NCBI GenBank assembly: GCA_964516305.1
Contig: CAZEZH010000003.1
Coordinates: forward strand, 1 to 64,000
Direction of reading: 5' to 3'
Length of the DNA: 64,000 nt
Origin: Lamprobacter sp964516305
Lineage (GTDB): Bacteria > Pseudomonadota > Gammaproteobacteria > Chromatiales > Chromatiaceae
Shown here piece after piece: positions 9,644-18,632 of this stretch (positions are counted from its first letter, which is position 1; every line of letters starts with the position of its first letter). Made by a program: the position numbers and the translations under genes. The notes beneath the pieces were generated by a model. The model had not been told where the DNA came from. It searched no databases and worked only from the letters and a program-made list of their open reading frames with translations.

Positions 9644-9875
9644 CGCGGGTGTCCAGTGGGCATGGGCGGGAGAGCGGATGGTGCAACGACCAGCCGCGAC
9701 AAAGACGCGGCATCCTAGCATCGTTGCCGACCATCGTGGTCTGGTTGTCAGCCCAGAATCAGACCTAGAGCCTGGGCGAGAGTCTGACGCGGACGCTGGT
9801 CTGGAGTCTAGCCGGCGGCTTCGTCGGCTTGCTCAGCGGCGCGGCAAGCTGCAGCGGATCAGGTAGAATGCGGCG

Positions 9876-10778
9876 ATGATGAAGACACCTGACCTGCATA
9901 CGCATTCCACGGCCTCTGACGGAACCCTGTCTCCGAGCGACCTGATCGCCAGGGCGGCCCAGCAGGGTGTCGAGGTAATCGCGCTGACCGATCACGACAC
10001 CCTCGCGGGCTTGGACGAGGCGGCTGCAGCAGCGCAGAGGCACGGAATTCGTCTTGTCCCAGGCGTCGAGATCTCGGTGACCTGGGGCGGGCGCACGGTT
10101 CATATCGTTGGCCTGGACTTAGACCCAGCCTGTTCAGCGCTGCGCAGAGGACTCGACGGCTTGCTCGCTTACCGCGAAGAGCGCGCCGCTGAGATTGCGA
10201 GCCGTCTCGAGCGCGCTGGCTGGCCGGGTGCCCTGGAGGGCGCCCGAGCCCAGGCCCAGGGCGAGCTGGTTGGACGCACCCATTTCGCACGTTTTCTGGT
10301 TCAGCAGGGGGCGGCCAAGGATCTTCGCTCCGTGTTCAAACACTTCTTGGTCAAGGGCAAGCCGGGCCATGTTGCCGGTTGCTGGACGACGTTGGAAGAG
10401 GCCGTCGGTTGGATCCGTGCCGCCGGCGGGCAAGCCGTTGTTGCCCATCCGGCGCGCTATGGGCTCACGCGCTCGAAGATGAAGCGCCTGCTCGAGGACT
10501 TTCGAGCGAGCGGGGGGCGTGGGATCGAGGTGGTCTCAGGCAGCCATAGCCGCGACGACTACTTCACCTTTGCACGCTGGGCGCGTGAACTAGGGCTGCT
10601 GGCCTCGGCGGGCTCCGATTATCACGGTCCCGACAACCCTTGGATCGAGCTTGGACGCCTGCCGGAGTTGCCCGAGGGCTGCCGGCCTATCTGGGAGCAC
10701 CTAGGGTTTGCGGGGCTCGACGAGGCGCTGCTCGCCGAGTCCTCCCCCGTGCCCATGCGCGAACGGCCAAACGCCTAG
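9876..10778 (+). CDS. rnm: PHP-domain 5'-3' exonuclease (RNase AM, YciV/TrpH)
   Basis: A 300-residue PHP phosphoesterase with the metal motifs DLHTHSTASDG, ALTDHDT, PGVEIS, AHPARYG and GSDYHG. Family members degrade short RNA oligonucleotides and 5' ends of rRNA precursors and act on 3',5'-bisphosphonucleotides. The gene is divergent from yciB and starts the rnm-yciO-protease-trpS-scpAB-rluB series. Confidence 0.92.
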   Translation: MMKTPDLHTHSTASDGTLSPSDLIARAAQQGVEVIALTDHDTLAGLDEAAAAAQRHGIRLVPGVEISVTWGGRTVHIVGLDLDPACSALRRGLDGLLAYREERAAEIASRLERAGWPGALEGARAQAQGELVGRTHFARFLVQQGAAKDLRSVFKHFLVKGKPGHVAGCWTTLEEAVGWIRAAGGQAVVAHPARYGLTRSKMKRLLEDFRASGGRGIEVVSGSHSRDDYFTFARWARELGLLASAGSDYHGPDNPWIELGRLPELPEGCRPIWEHLGFAGLDEALLAESSPVPMRERPNA

Positions 10779-10870
10779 ACCCGTTGATTCGCCTACCAGC
10801 TGCAGATGTTCGCAGGCCCTTTCACCGAAGCAGCTGCCTAGCCACAACCGCGAGATCGATACCGTCGCCA

Positions 10871-11503
10871 ATGGCCACCTCGCCACAGTTTCTAGAGATC
10901 CATCCGCAAGATCCCCAGCCACGACTCATCCGTCAGGCGGCTGCGGTGTTTGCGGCGGGTGGCGTTGTGGTCTATCCGACCGATTCGTCCTATGCATTGG
11001 GCTGCCAGTTGGGCGACAAGGCGGCGCTCGATCGCATCCGGTTGATCCGCCGCGTCGATGACAAGCACCACTTCACGCTGGTTTGTCGTGACCTGTCGGA
11101 GATCGCGACCTATGCCCGACTCGACAACCAGGCCTATCGCCAGCTCAAATCGTTGACGCCAGGGCCTTATACCTTCATCTTCCAAGCGACCAAGCAGGTG
11201 CCGCGCAGGTTACTGCATCCAAAGCGCCGCGGTATCGGCATCCGCGTTCCGGGCACGCCTATCACTCAGGCCCTGCTCGCGGAGCTGGACCAGCCGATCT
11301 TAAGCACCACGCTGATCATGCCTGGTGACGAGGAGCCGATGGACGATCTGCTCGAGGTTCGCGAAATGATCGGCCACTGTGTGGATCTGATCATCGACGG
11401 CGGACCTTGCGGAAGCCAGCCGACGACGGTTGTTGATATGACCCAAGATCCTCCGGTCGTGGCGCGTGAGGGCAAGGGCGATATCAGCGTCTTTGAGTCC
11501 TGA
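10871..11503 (+). CDS. yciO: YciO-type SUA5/TsaC-domain protein
   Basis: The start at 10871 (MATSPQFLEIHPQDP) gives 210 residues, matching the YciO family. The YrdC-like fold is seen in VVYPTDSSYALGCQ, RPG-like TPGPYTFIF and RVPGTPI. Members bind RNA and nucleotides. The close relative TsaC makes threonylcarbamoyl-AMP for tRNA t6A, while YciO activity is weaker and less defined. In-frame codons further upstream overlap rnm and are not a plausible start. The rnm-yciO order is as in enteric bacteria. Confidence 0.9.
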   Translation: MATSPQFLEIHPQDPQPRLIRQAAAVFAAGGVVVYPTDSSYALGCQLGDKAALDRIRLIRRVDDKHHFTLVCRDLSEIATYARLDNQAYRQLKSLTPGPYTFIFQATKQVPRRLLHPKRRGIGIRVPGTPITQALLAELDQPILSTTLIMPGDEEPMDDLLEVREMIGHCVDLIIDGGPCGSQPTTVVDMTQDPPVVAREGKGDISVFES

Positions 11504-11556
11504 CTGTATCGCCGCTCGCCTGTTTCATCCCGTTTTCTGACGAGGACGCACATCGT

Positions 11557-12276
11557 TTGGATGCCATCGCTGAAACCCTGCTGTTGATCCTGCTGATCGC
11601 AGTCCCGGTCCTGTTTGCGATCACCGTGCACGAGGCCGCTCACGGCTGGGTCGCCAATCGCCTGGGCGATCCGACGGCGGCGATGCTTGGTCGCGTCACC
11701 TTCAATCCGATCAAGCACATCGACCCGGTCGGCACCATCGCCGTGCCATTGATCATCTTCTTGACCTCGAAGACGCTGCTCGGCGTGCCCTTCCTGTTCG
11801 GCTGGGCCAAGCCAGTGCCGGTGGACTGGCGGCGGCTGCGAAATCCGCGCTGGGATATGGCACTGGTCGCAGTCGCCGGGCCCGGCGTGAACCTGTTGAT
11901 GGCCATCGGTTGGGGACTGGCCTTGCAGCTGATGGTGCTGATGCTGGGCGTCGTCGAGGTGCCTGTCGCGGTCCAGGAGGTTACGCTCAGGCTCTGCTTG
12001 ATTGGCGTCTTGATCAATCTGTTCCTGATGGCGCTGAACCTAATCCCGGTTCTGCCGCTCGATGGCGGACGGGTGCTCAGCGCCTTGCTGCCGCGCTCCT
12101 GGGCGCGCGGTTTTGCGCGGCTCGAGCCCTATGGGCTGATGATCCTGGTTGCGCTGCTCCTGTTGCCGAACGGACAGCCACCTGGCCTGCTTGGTGCTGC
12201 GTTGCTCCCAGCCGTTGACCTGGCGCTCGCCGTGATTCCAGCGTCCGACCTGATCCGCGACTCCATTCCTCTCTGA
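11557..12276 (+). CDS. Site-2-type intramembrane metalloprotease (M50 family)
   Basis: Translation from a TTG with gagga about ten bases upstream gives 239 residues with about six membrane helices. The zinc motif HEAAH lies in the first helix region, and the second metal motif is NLIPVLPLDGGRV. It is the compact M50 type without PDZ or CBS domains that sits beside trpS and scpA in many proteobacteria. The substrate is unknown. Confidence 0.9.
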   Translation: MDAIAETLLLILLIAVPVLFAITVHEAAHGWVANRLGDPTAAMLGRVTFNPIKHIDPVGTIAVPLIIFLTSKTLLGVPFLFGWAKPVPVDWRRLRNPRWDMALVAVAGPGVNLLMAIGWGLALQLMVLMLGVVEVPVAVQEVTLRLCLIGVLINLFLMALNLIPVLPLDGGRVLSALLPRSWARGFARLEPYGLMILVALLLLPNGQPPGLLGAALLPAVDLALAVIPASDLIRDSIPL

Positions 12277-12295
12277 CAGCAAAGGCCCTAAGCCG

Positions 12296-13513
12296 TTGAA
12301 TTCTGCACCTAACCAAACCCATCGCGTCCTCTCGGGTATGCGCCCGACAGGCAAGCTCCATCTTGGCCATTATCATGGCGTGCTCAAGAACTGGATCGAG
12401 CTACAGCATGAGTATGAGTGCTTCTTCTTTGTCGCCGACTGGCACGCGCTGACCACCGACTACGAAGACCCCTCGCAGATCCCACAGGCGAGCTTCGATA
12501 TGGTCGTCGACTGGCTCGCCTGCGGTATCAGCGCCGGAGCCGCGACCCTGTTCATCCAGTCCCGGGTGCCCGAGCATGCCGAGCTACACCTGCTGCTGTC
12601 GATGATCACGCCATTGGGTTGGCTCGAGCGCGTGCCGAGCTACAAGGATCAGCAGGAGAAGCTCAAGGAGAAGGATCTGGCCACCTATGGCTTCCTTGGT
12701 TATCCGCTGCTGCAGAGCGCCGATATCCTGATCTACAAGGCCGGTGCGGTGCCAGTGGGTGAGGACCAGGTAGCCCATGTCGAGATGACGCGAGAGATCG
12801 CCCGCCGCTTCAACCACATCTATGGTCGCGAGCCGGACTTCGAGGCCCAGGCCGAACAGGCCAAGCGCAAGATGGGCAAGAAGAACGCAAAGATGTTCGA
12901 TCAGCTCAAGCGCCGCTACCAGGAGCAGGGCGATCAGGAGGCACTCGACGTCGCCCGTGCCTTGCTCGAGAGCCAGGCCAATATCACCATCGCTGATCGC
13001 GAGCGGCTGCTGGGCTATCTTGAAGGCGGCGGCCGGGTGATCTTGCCGGAGCCTTCGCCGCTGCTGACCAAGGCGGCCAAGATGCCTGGACTCGATGGGC
13101 AGAAGATGTCCAAGTCCTACGGCAATACCATCGCCTTGCGTGATGACCCTGACGCCGTTGAGCAAAAGCTGCGCACCATGCCGACCGATCCGGCCCGCGT
13201 GCGCCGCAGCGATCCGGGTAATCCGGAGGTCTGCCCGGTTTGGCAGTTCCACGAGGTCTATTCCGATGCTGAGATCAAGGACTGGGTGCAACAGGGCTGC
13301 CGCAGTGCCGGTATTGGCTGTGTCGAGTGTAAGCAACCAGTGATCGAGGCGGTGCGCAAGGAGTTGGAGCCGATCCAGGCCGAGGTGAAACGGCTCGAGG
13401 CCGATCCGGACCTGGTGCGCTCGTTCATCAACGAGGGCTGTGAGCGCGCGCGTGACCGGGCGCGCGAGACCATGGAAGATGTGCGCCATGTGATGTCGCT
13501 GCGGCAAGGCTGA
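12296..13513 (+). CDS. trpS: Tryptophan--tRNA ligase
   Basis: A 405-residue class I aminoacyl-tRNA synthetase with the HIGH-type motif HLGHYHG and KMSKS in GQKMSKSYGN. It charges tRNA-Trp. It is longer than the ~335-residue E. coli form because of an insert of about 70 mostly charged residues (about 175-250, Lys/Gln/Glu-rich) before the KMSKS half. The start is TTG at 12296, 20 bases after the protease stop. Confidence 0.96.
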   Translation: MNSAPNQTHRVLSGMRPTGKLHLGHYHGVLKNWIELQHEYECFFFVADWHALTTDYEDPSQIPQASFDMVVDWLACGISAGAATLFIQSRVPEHAELHLLLSMITPLGWLERVPSYKDQQEKLKEKDLATYGFLGYPLLQSADILIYKAGAVPVGEDQVAHVEMTREIARRFNHIYGREPDFEAQAEQAKRKMGKKNAKMFDQLKRRYQEQGDQEALDVARALLESQANITIADRERLLGYLEGGGRVILPEPSPLLTKAAKMPGLDGQKMSKSYGNTIALRDDPDAVEQKLRTMPTDPARVRRSDPGNPEVCPVWQFHEVYSDAEIKDWVQQGCRSAGIGCVECKQPVIEAVRKELEPIQAEVKRLEADPDLVRSFINEGCERARDRARETMEDVRHVMSLRQG

Positions 13514-13545
13514 GCAGCAACGCGCAACGGTGGCTGAGCAAGACC

Positions 13546-14376
13546 ATGCAGGAGTCGAGTACCGAGACCGAGACCCAGACGCCGAGCGGCAAGGAGCGCC
13601 TTGCGTTGGTGCGAGGCGAGCCGCTGCTGAAGCTGCCGGAAGACCTCTATATCCCACCGGATGCGCTTGAGGTCTTTCTCGATACTTTTGAAGGCCCCTT
13701 GGATCTGCTGTTGTACCTGATCCGTCGGCAGAACCTCGATATTCTGGATATCCCGATCATCGAGATCACCAAACAGTACATGGAGTACGTCGAGCTGATG
13801 AAGGAGGTGCGCCTCGAACTCGCGGCTGAGTACCTGGTGATGGCAGCGATGCTTTGCGAGATCAAATCGCGGATGCTGCTGCCGCGGGCGGATGAGGACG
13901 ACGAAGATGGCGAAGACCCGCGCGCTGAGCTGGTGCGACGGCTCGCCGAATACGAGCAGTTCAAGCAAGCCGCGCAGGATCTGGATGCCCTGCCGCGGCT
14001 GGAGCGGGATTGCTTTGCGGTGCAGGCAAGAGTGCCGCCTGGTCATATTCGATGCATCCCGCCAAGCGTTGAGCTGGATGAGCTGCTCGCGGCCTTGCAG
14101 GCGGTCTTGGCGCGCGCCGACCTGTTTACCAGTCATCAGATCGAGCGCGAGTCGCTCTCATTGCGTGAGCGGATGTCGGCGGTGCTGGAGCGGATCAGCG
14201 GCGCCGAGCTGGTGCCCTTTAGCGATCTCTTCGATGTGACCGAGGGCCGCGCCGGGGTGGTCGTGAGCTTCTTGGCGGTGTTGGAGCTGTTGAAGGCGAC
14301 AACGCTGGAACTGATCCAGGTCGAGCCTTTCGCGCCGATTCGACTGCGTCGGCGTGGGATTGACGAGGCCGCATGA
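13546..14376 (+). CDS. scpA: Segregation and condensation protein A
   Basis: A 276-residue ScpA (kleisin). The N-terminal region contains the conserved FEGPLDLLLYLIRRQNLDI, which binds the SMC neck. An acidic middle (DEDDEDGED) follows, and the C-terminal winged helix has SFLAVLELLK. ScpA closes the SMC ring. The stop overlaps the scpB start by four bases (ATGA), and smc lies 10 kb upstream. Confidence 0.97.
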   Translation: MQESSTETETQTPSGKERLALVRGEPLLKLPEDLYIPPDALEVFLDTFEGPLDLLLYLIRRQNLDILDIPIIEITKQYMEYVELMKEVRLELAAEYLVMAAMLCEIKSRMLLPRADEDDEDGEDPRAELVRRLAEYEQFKQAAQDLDALPRLERDCFAVQARVPPGHIRCIPPSVELDELLAALQAVLARADLFTSHQIERESLSLRERMSAVLERISGAELVPFSDLFDVTEGRAGVVVSFLAVLELLKATTLELIQVEPFAPIRLRRRGIDEAA

Positions 14377-15350
14377 GCGACTGGGAGCAGGATGCCGGCG
14401 CCGATGAGGCGGGCGTCGACCATAGCGCGCCGCGGCAGCATGCGCTCTCGCTGTTGGTGCCGGGGCTTGAGCAGGTCGTTGAAGCTGCGCTGTTGGCTGC
14501 GGGCGGGCCCCTGTCAGTCGAACGCATTCAGGGCCTCTATGACGATCGCGAGCGCCCGTCTCGGGACGAGGTCCTGGCGGCGCTTGAGGCCTTGCGCCAG
14601 GCGTTAGACGGGCGCGGGGTGGAGCTGGTCGAGGTCGCTGGTGGCTGGCGGATTCAGGTGCGTGCATCGGTGGCGCCCTGGGTCGGACGGCTGTGGCAGG
14701 AGAAGCCATCACGCTACTCGCGTGCCCTGCTCGAGACCCTGGCGTTGATTGCCTATCGGCAGCCGATCACGCGCGGCGAGATCGAGCAGATCCGTGGCGT
14801 CGCCGTGAGTACGCCGATCATCAAGACCCTGACCGAGCGAGAGTGGGTACGGGTGGTCGGGCATCGAGATGTCCCCGGACGGCCCGCGCTCTATGCGACC
14901 ACGCGCCGATTCCTCGACTATTTCGGGCTGCGCTCGCTGAATGAGCTACCGCCGCTGGCCGAGATCCGCGATGCCAGCTTCTTTGAGCAGGTCTTGAACG
15001 AGGAGACAGATAGCGCTGACCTTGGCCCTGATCCTGCTGCAGCGCCAACGTCCTCGGAATCGGCCGAGGATGCTATCGAGGACAGCTTGGACGAAGCGAC
15101 TGAGATAGCGCCGCAAGCCTTCGCGACCCGGCTAGCAGGCCGACCGCACCTAGTCCTCGCCGTCAGCAATGATGCGACCTCTCACGCGCTGGGGTCTCGC
15201 GAGCCCGTGTCTCGCGACCAACAGGAGCCTCGGGAAGCCGATCATCACGACCAGGTCGAGCCTCGCGGGCACGAGCCAAGCGCCCAGCGTTCTGAGCCGT
15301 CCGCTGACACCAACGAATGCACTGGAGATGACCCGGATGAAGGACGCTGA
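14373..15350 (+). CDS. scpB: Segregation and condensation protein B with long acidic tail
   Basis: A 325-residue protein. The core (about residues 25-200) has the two winged-helix domains of ScpB, with ALLETLALIAYRQPITRGE and RGVAVSTPIIKTL. The final 115 residues are a low-complexity tail rich in Asp, Glu, Ser, Pro and Gln, absent from short ScpB proteins. ScpB dimers bind ScpA and regulate SMC loading. The scpB frame runs 14 bases into rluB. Confidence 0.95.
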   Translation: MSDWEQDAGADEAGVDHSAPRQHALSLLVPGLEQVVEAALLAAGGPLSVERIQGLYDDRERPSRDEVLAALEALRQALDGRGVELVEVAGGWRIQVRASVAPWVGRLWQEKPSRYSRALLETLALIAYRQPITRGEIEQIRGVAVSTPIIKTLTEREWVRVVGHRDVPGRPALYATTRRFLDYFGLRSLNELPPLAEIRDASFFEQVLNEETDSADLGPDPAAAPTSSESAEDAIEDSLDEATEIAPQAFATRLAGRPHLVLAVSNDATSHALGSREPVSRDQQEPREADHHDQVEPRGHEPSAQRSEPSADTNECTGDDPDEGR

Positions 15351-16254
15351 TCGACACCGAGCCGCGCCTGAGCCGCAGGAGCCGGTGCGCTTGCAGAAGA
15401 CGCTGGCGGAGGCCGGCCTTGGTTCTCGACGCGAGATCGAAGGCTGGATTCGTGACGGCAGGGTGCGCGTCAACGGCGCACTCGCTAAGCTCGGTGATCG
15501 GGTCCTTCCGAGTGACCGTATCCGAGTCGATGGTCAGGAGGTCCGTCGCCGGGCCGCGAAGCGCCAGAACTTGCGGGTGCTGGCCTATCACAAGCCTGAG
15601 GGTGAGGTGGTGACGCGCAAAGATCCCGAGGGCAGGCCGACCATCTTCCGACGCCTGCCGGGGGTTCGCGATGGCCGCTGGATCGCGGTCGGGCGGCTGG
15701 ATCTGAACACCGCGGGTTTGTTGCTGGTCACCAATCACGGCGAGCTGGCCAATCGGCTGATGCATCCCTCGCGCGCCATCGAGCGTGAATACGCCGTTCG
15801 GGTTCGGGGTGTGGTCTCGGATCAGCTGTTGGCGCAGTTGGTCAACGGGGTCGAGCTGGAGGATGGTCCGGCCCGCTTCGAGGAGATCGTGCCGTCTGGC
15901 GGCTCCGACAGCCATCAGTGGTTCCATGTGCTGATCGTCGAGGGGCGCAATCGCGAGGTACGTCGGCTCTGGGAGGCGGTTGGCTGCACTGTCAGTCGGC
16001 TCAAACGGGTGCGCTATGGGAATGTGATCCTTGGCGCTCGGCCGACGCCGGGGCAGTGGCGGGAAGTGGTCGGCGACGAGCTGGCTGAACTGATGGCCTT
16101 AGCTGAGCTTGGTCCGCCAGTGATGGCTCGAACAGGCTTGGGGGCAGGTGCAGACAAGGGCCCGCGCCTAGGCGGCTCGGCGAAGCCGCGGGCAGGGGGG
16201 GCGGCGCGGCTGGCAGGACGGCGCTTGAAGCCGCGTATCTCGGGTCGGCGCTGA
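15337..16254 (+). CDS. rluB: 23S rRNA pseudouridine synthase RluB
   Basis: The ATG at 15337 has ggag nine bases upstream and gives 305 residues. An N-terminal S4 RNA-binding domain (VRLQKTLAEAGLGSRREIE) is followed by the RsuA-type catalytic domain with the aspartate in GRLDLNTAGLLL. The enzyme makes pseudouridine 2605 in 23S rRNA. The last 45 residues are a basic Gly/Arg/Lys tail. An upstream in-frame extension from 15169 would lie inside scpB and is not used. Confidence 0.95.
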   Translation: MKDADRHRAAPEPQEPVRLQKTLAEAGLGSRREIEGWIRDGRVRVNGALAKLGDRVLPSDRIRVDGQEVRRRAAKRQNLRVLAYHKPEGEVVTRKDPEGRPTIFRRLPGVRDGRWIAVGRLDLNTAGLLLVTNHGELANRLMHPSRAIEREYAVRVRGVVSDQLLAQLVNGVELEDGPARFEEIVPSGGSDSHQWFHVLIVEGRNREVRRLWEAVGCTVSRLKRVRYGNVILGARPTPGQWREVVGDELAELMALAELGPPVMARTGLGAGADKGPRLGGSAKPRAGGAARLAGRRLKPRISGRR

Positions 16255-16256
16255 TT

Positions 16257-16530
16257 CGTCGCGCTATCGTTATCGCCAGGTCTCCCTTTTTGGATGGGCT
16301 GCCGCTGGCCGAGGATGGCATTCGGTTCGGGCCTGCCGAGGACCTCGAGGGACTGGCGGGTCAGATGTGGGCTGCTTATGCCGGGCTGGGGTATTTCGCC
16401 GATCCGCGTCCCCGTGTTCGAGATGCTGGCACCGCAGGAGGCGGTGGCAGCGCTGGTTCAAGACAGTGCGCCCGCAGTTGCTGATCTGGCTCAGCGAGTC
16501 CGATCTGTGCGCAGAGCCTTAGAACAGTGA
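16257..16530 (+). pseudogene. Possible frameshifted gene remnant, unknown family
   Basis: Two overlapping frames each look protein-like over half of the stretch. Frame one gives LDGLPLAEDGIRFGPAED and continues to GYFADP near 16400. The next frame then continues as VPVFEMLAPQEAVAALVQ and ends ALEQ-stop at 16530. A single-base change near 16395-16410 would join them into one ORF of about 85 residues. No start with an RBS is visible and I recognise no family. It could equally be non-coding. Confidence 0.3.
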
Positions 16531-17121
16531 AAAACTCCGCAGCACGCGTGCGAGTTTTTCGTCCTCTTGGGCGAGATCGCGCAAGGCGTTGAGTAACCGG
16601 GTCGGTAGCGAGCCCTGTTCGTGACGGAGCTGCAAATCCCTTTCCAAATCCTGCTCAAGCTGCGCGAGGCGTGTCTCGAGTGGGCGTAGCGCGGTGCGAC
16701 GATCCCACACGATGTAGCCGAACAGGGAAACGATCAGCAAGATGATGGCGGAAAACATGGCCAGAAGACTCATCGCAAACTGGTCGTCAAGGCGCTTGTC
16801 CAATGCCGCGAAACGCTGATCCATGTTCTTTTCCATCGACGCAAAGCGTTGATCAACCGCTTCAAAGCGTTGATTGATACTCTCCTCCATGGCTTCAAAG
16901 CGCTGATCAACCGCTTCAAAGTGTTGATGCATTTCTTTAGCCAGGGCTTGCTGTCCCGCATCCAAACGCGTGAGAGATTCGATGATCTCCCGATCCGTTA
17001 TGCGCGGCGCGGTTTCAACCGCCATCACGTCAACACTGGTGGCTGCAAGCCAGAGCGCGGAGCAGACAAGGCTCTGACGGATCAGGCTCAGGCTCAGGCG
17101 GATCAAAAGACGTGTTTCCAA
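16519..17121 (-). CDS. Membrane-anchored coiled-coil protein of unknown function
   Basis: A 200-residue protein with an N-terminal signal peptide (about 1-34). A coiled coil follows, built of near-identical 11- to 14-residue units (QRFEAVDQRFEAMEE and variants, about residues 65-115). Then comes one membrane helix (about 119-140) and a Glu/Leu/Arg-rich cytoplasmic-type tail. The repeats are also visible at DNA level near 16800-16930, where they could change copy number by slippage. I assign no function. It may be a scaffold or length-measuring envelope protein. Confidence 0.75.
   Translation of the reverse strand: METRLLIRLSLSLIRQSLVCSALWLAATSVDVMAVETAPRITDREIIESLTRLDAGQQALAKEMHQHFEAVDQRFEAMEESINQRFEAVDQRFASMEKNMDQRFAALDKRLDDQFAMSLLAMFSAIILLIVSLFGYIVWDRRTALRPLETRLAQLEQDLERDLQLRHEQGSLPTRLLNALRDLAQEDEKLARVLRSFSLF
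16529..16560. terminator. Likely bidirectional terminator hairpin
   Basis: GAAAAACTC pairs with GAGTTTTTC (9 bp), with further GC pairing inside. The A tract on one side and T tract on the other suit termination in both directions. It lies between rluB on the + strand and the convergent coiled-coil gene, whose last codons it overlaps. Confidence 0.5.
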
Positions 17122-17256
17122 AGACTGGGACTAATCAGATTCTAGCAGCGAGTCGTCGTGCGAGGCACAAGCGCGATCGCTTGGACTCCGAGCAGTCCAG
17201 GTGACATGTGAACAGTGGTCTACCGATCAGATGACATGAGCTTTAACAGAAATCGC

Positions 17257-18513
17257 CTAAGTATCCGGCAGGATGCGGATGAGGGCGCCATCGGGCTCGT
17301 CGGTGAGGATGTACAGACCGCCGTCTGAGCCTTGGCTGACGGCGCGCACACGTTGGCCGATGCTGAGTTTTTCTTCGCCCATGGCGCGGGTGCCGTTCAG
17401 CTGGGTGCGACGCAACTGTTGGAACTTGAGCGCGCCACTGATCAGGTTGCCTTGCCAGTCGGGGAAGTCGTCGCCGGTGTAGAAGGTCATGCCGCTGGGT
17501 GCGATCGATGGGGTCCAGACCACGGTGGGCTGGGTGACGCCTGGGGCCTTGGTCTTGTCCGAGACGCGCGGTCCCCAGTACTCCATGCTGTAGGTGACAT
17601 CGGGCCAGCCGTAGTTATTTCCGGCGCGGATCAGGTTGATCTCGTCGCCACCGCGCGAGCCGTGCTCGTTGGCCCAGACGCGGCCGCTGTCGGGGTCGCG
17701 GGTCAGGCCTTGGATATTGCGATGGCCGATGCTGTAGATCTCGGCCTTGGCGCCGGGCTGGTCGACAAAGGGATTATCGGACGGGGCTGAGCCGTCGGCG
17801 TTCAGACGCAGCAGCGAGCCGAAATGGGTGCCAGGGTTCTGGGCCTGATTGCGGATGTTCTCGCCGTCGAACGAGGTCGGTGGGTTGCCGCCATCGCCGA
17901 TGCTCATCAGCAGGGTGCCGTCGGGTAGCCACTCTAGCCGAGAGCCGAAGTGCTGGCCGCCGGATTTGCTGTCTGCGTTGCGGAAGATGATCTCGAGGTC
18001 CCGCAAGCGCTTGTTCGCGAGATCGAGCCGGCCGCGGGCGAGGGCGGTGCGATTGGCGTCTTCGGTGCCCTCGGCGAAGGTCAGATAGACCAGTTGGTTA
18101 TCGGCGAAATTGGGGTGCAGGCTGATGTCGAGCAGCCCGCCTTGGCCACAGGCGCAGACCTCGGGCGTGCCACGGATCGGGGCCGGGTCCAGTTCGGCCT
18201 TGCCTCTAGCCTTGCTGCTGGCGTTGTCCACAGGTTCATCCGCCGCTCCGGCATCTGCGTTATGGATCAGTCGCAGCCGGCCCGGTCGCTCGGTGACCAG
18301 CGCCGAGCCGTTAGGCAGCCAGGCGATGCTCCAGGGATGGCGTAGACCGTCGACGATGGTCTCCATGCGCCAGCCGTCGGCCTCGGGAACATCGCCGGTT
18401 GGTTCGACGGGGCCTGAAGGCTGAGTGCAGCCGATGCCCGGGATCAGCGCTAAAAGCCAGAGCGCCGCCGAGAAGGCGCGGCCGGGAGCATGGGTTTGCC
18501 GATGTTGCTGCAT
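17257..18513 (-). CDS. PQQ-dependent sugar (aldose) dehydrogenase-like lipoprotein
   Basis: A 418-residue member of the glucose/sorbosone dehydrogenase family (YliI/Asd type). The N-terminus is a signal peptide ending IPGIGC, an approximate lipobox. The beta-propeller motifs include LRHPWSIAWLPNG, GQGGLLDISLHPNF, GSRLEWLPDGTL, IYSIGHRNIQGL and NEHGSRGGDEIN. Relatives oxidise aldose sugars in the periplasm using pyrroloquinoline quinone. An insert of about 30 residues before CACGQGG is rich in Ala, Lys and Asp. The substrate cannot be read from the sequence. Confidence 0.9.
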   Translation of the reverse strand: MQQHRQTHAPGRAFSAALWLLALIPGIGCTQPSGPVEPTGDVPEADGWRMETIVDGLRHPWSIAWLPNGSALVTERPGRLRLIHNADAGAADEPVDNASSKARGKAELDPAPIRGTPEVCACGQGGLLDISLHPNFADNQLVYLTFAEGTEDANRTALARGRLDLANKRLRDLEIIFRNADSKSGGQHFGSRLEWLPDGTLLMSIGDGGNPPTSFDGENIRNQAQNPGTHFGSLLRLNADGSAPSDNPFVDQPGAKAEIYSIGHRNIQGLTRDPDSGRVWANEHGSRGGDEINLIRAGNNYGWPDVTYSMEYWGPRVSDKTKAPGVTQPTVVWTPSIAPSGMTFYTGDDFPDWQGNLISGALKFQQLRRTQLNGTRAMGEEKLSIGQRVRAVSQGSDGGLYILTDEPDGALIRILPDT

Positions 18514-18632
18514 TGGATGTGCCTCTTACAGTGCTTGATTGTGCAATCTGAAGACAGAACCCTAACAGACCGCTTATCCGGCTAGCAGATTCAGTGGTTT
18601 ATGCGAGCCACAGGGTCATCTGATAGGACCTC

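Noticed and set aside
12584..13657. - strand open frame of 357 codons
   Set aside because: Antisense to trpS and the start of scpA; high-GC shadow.
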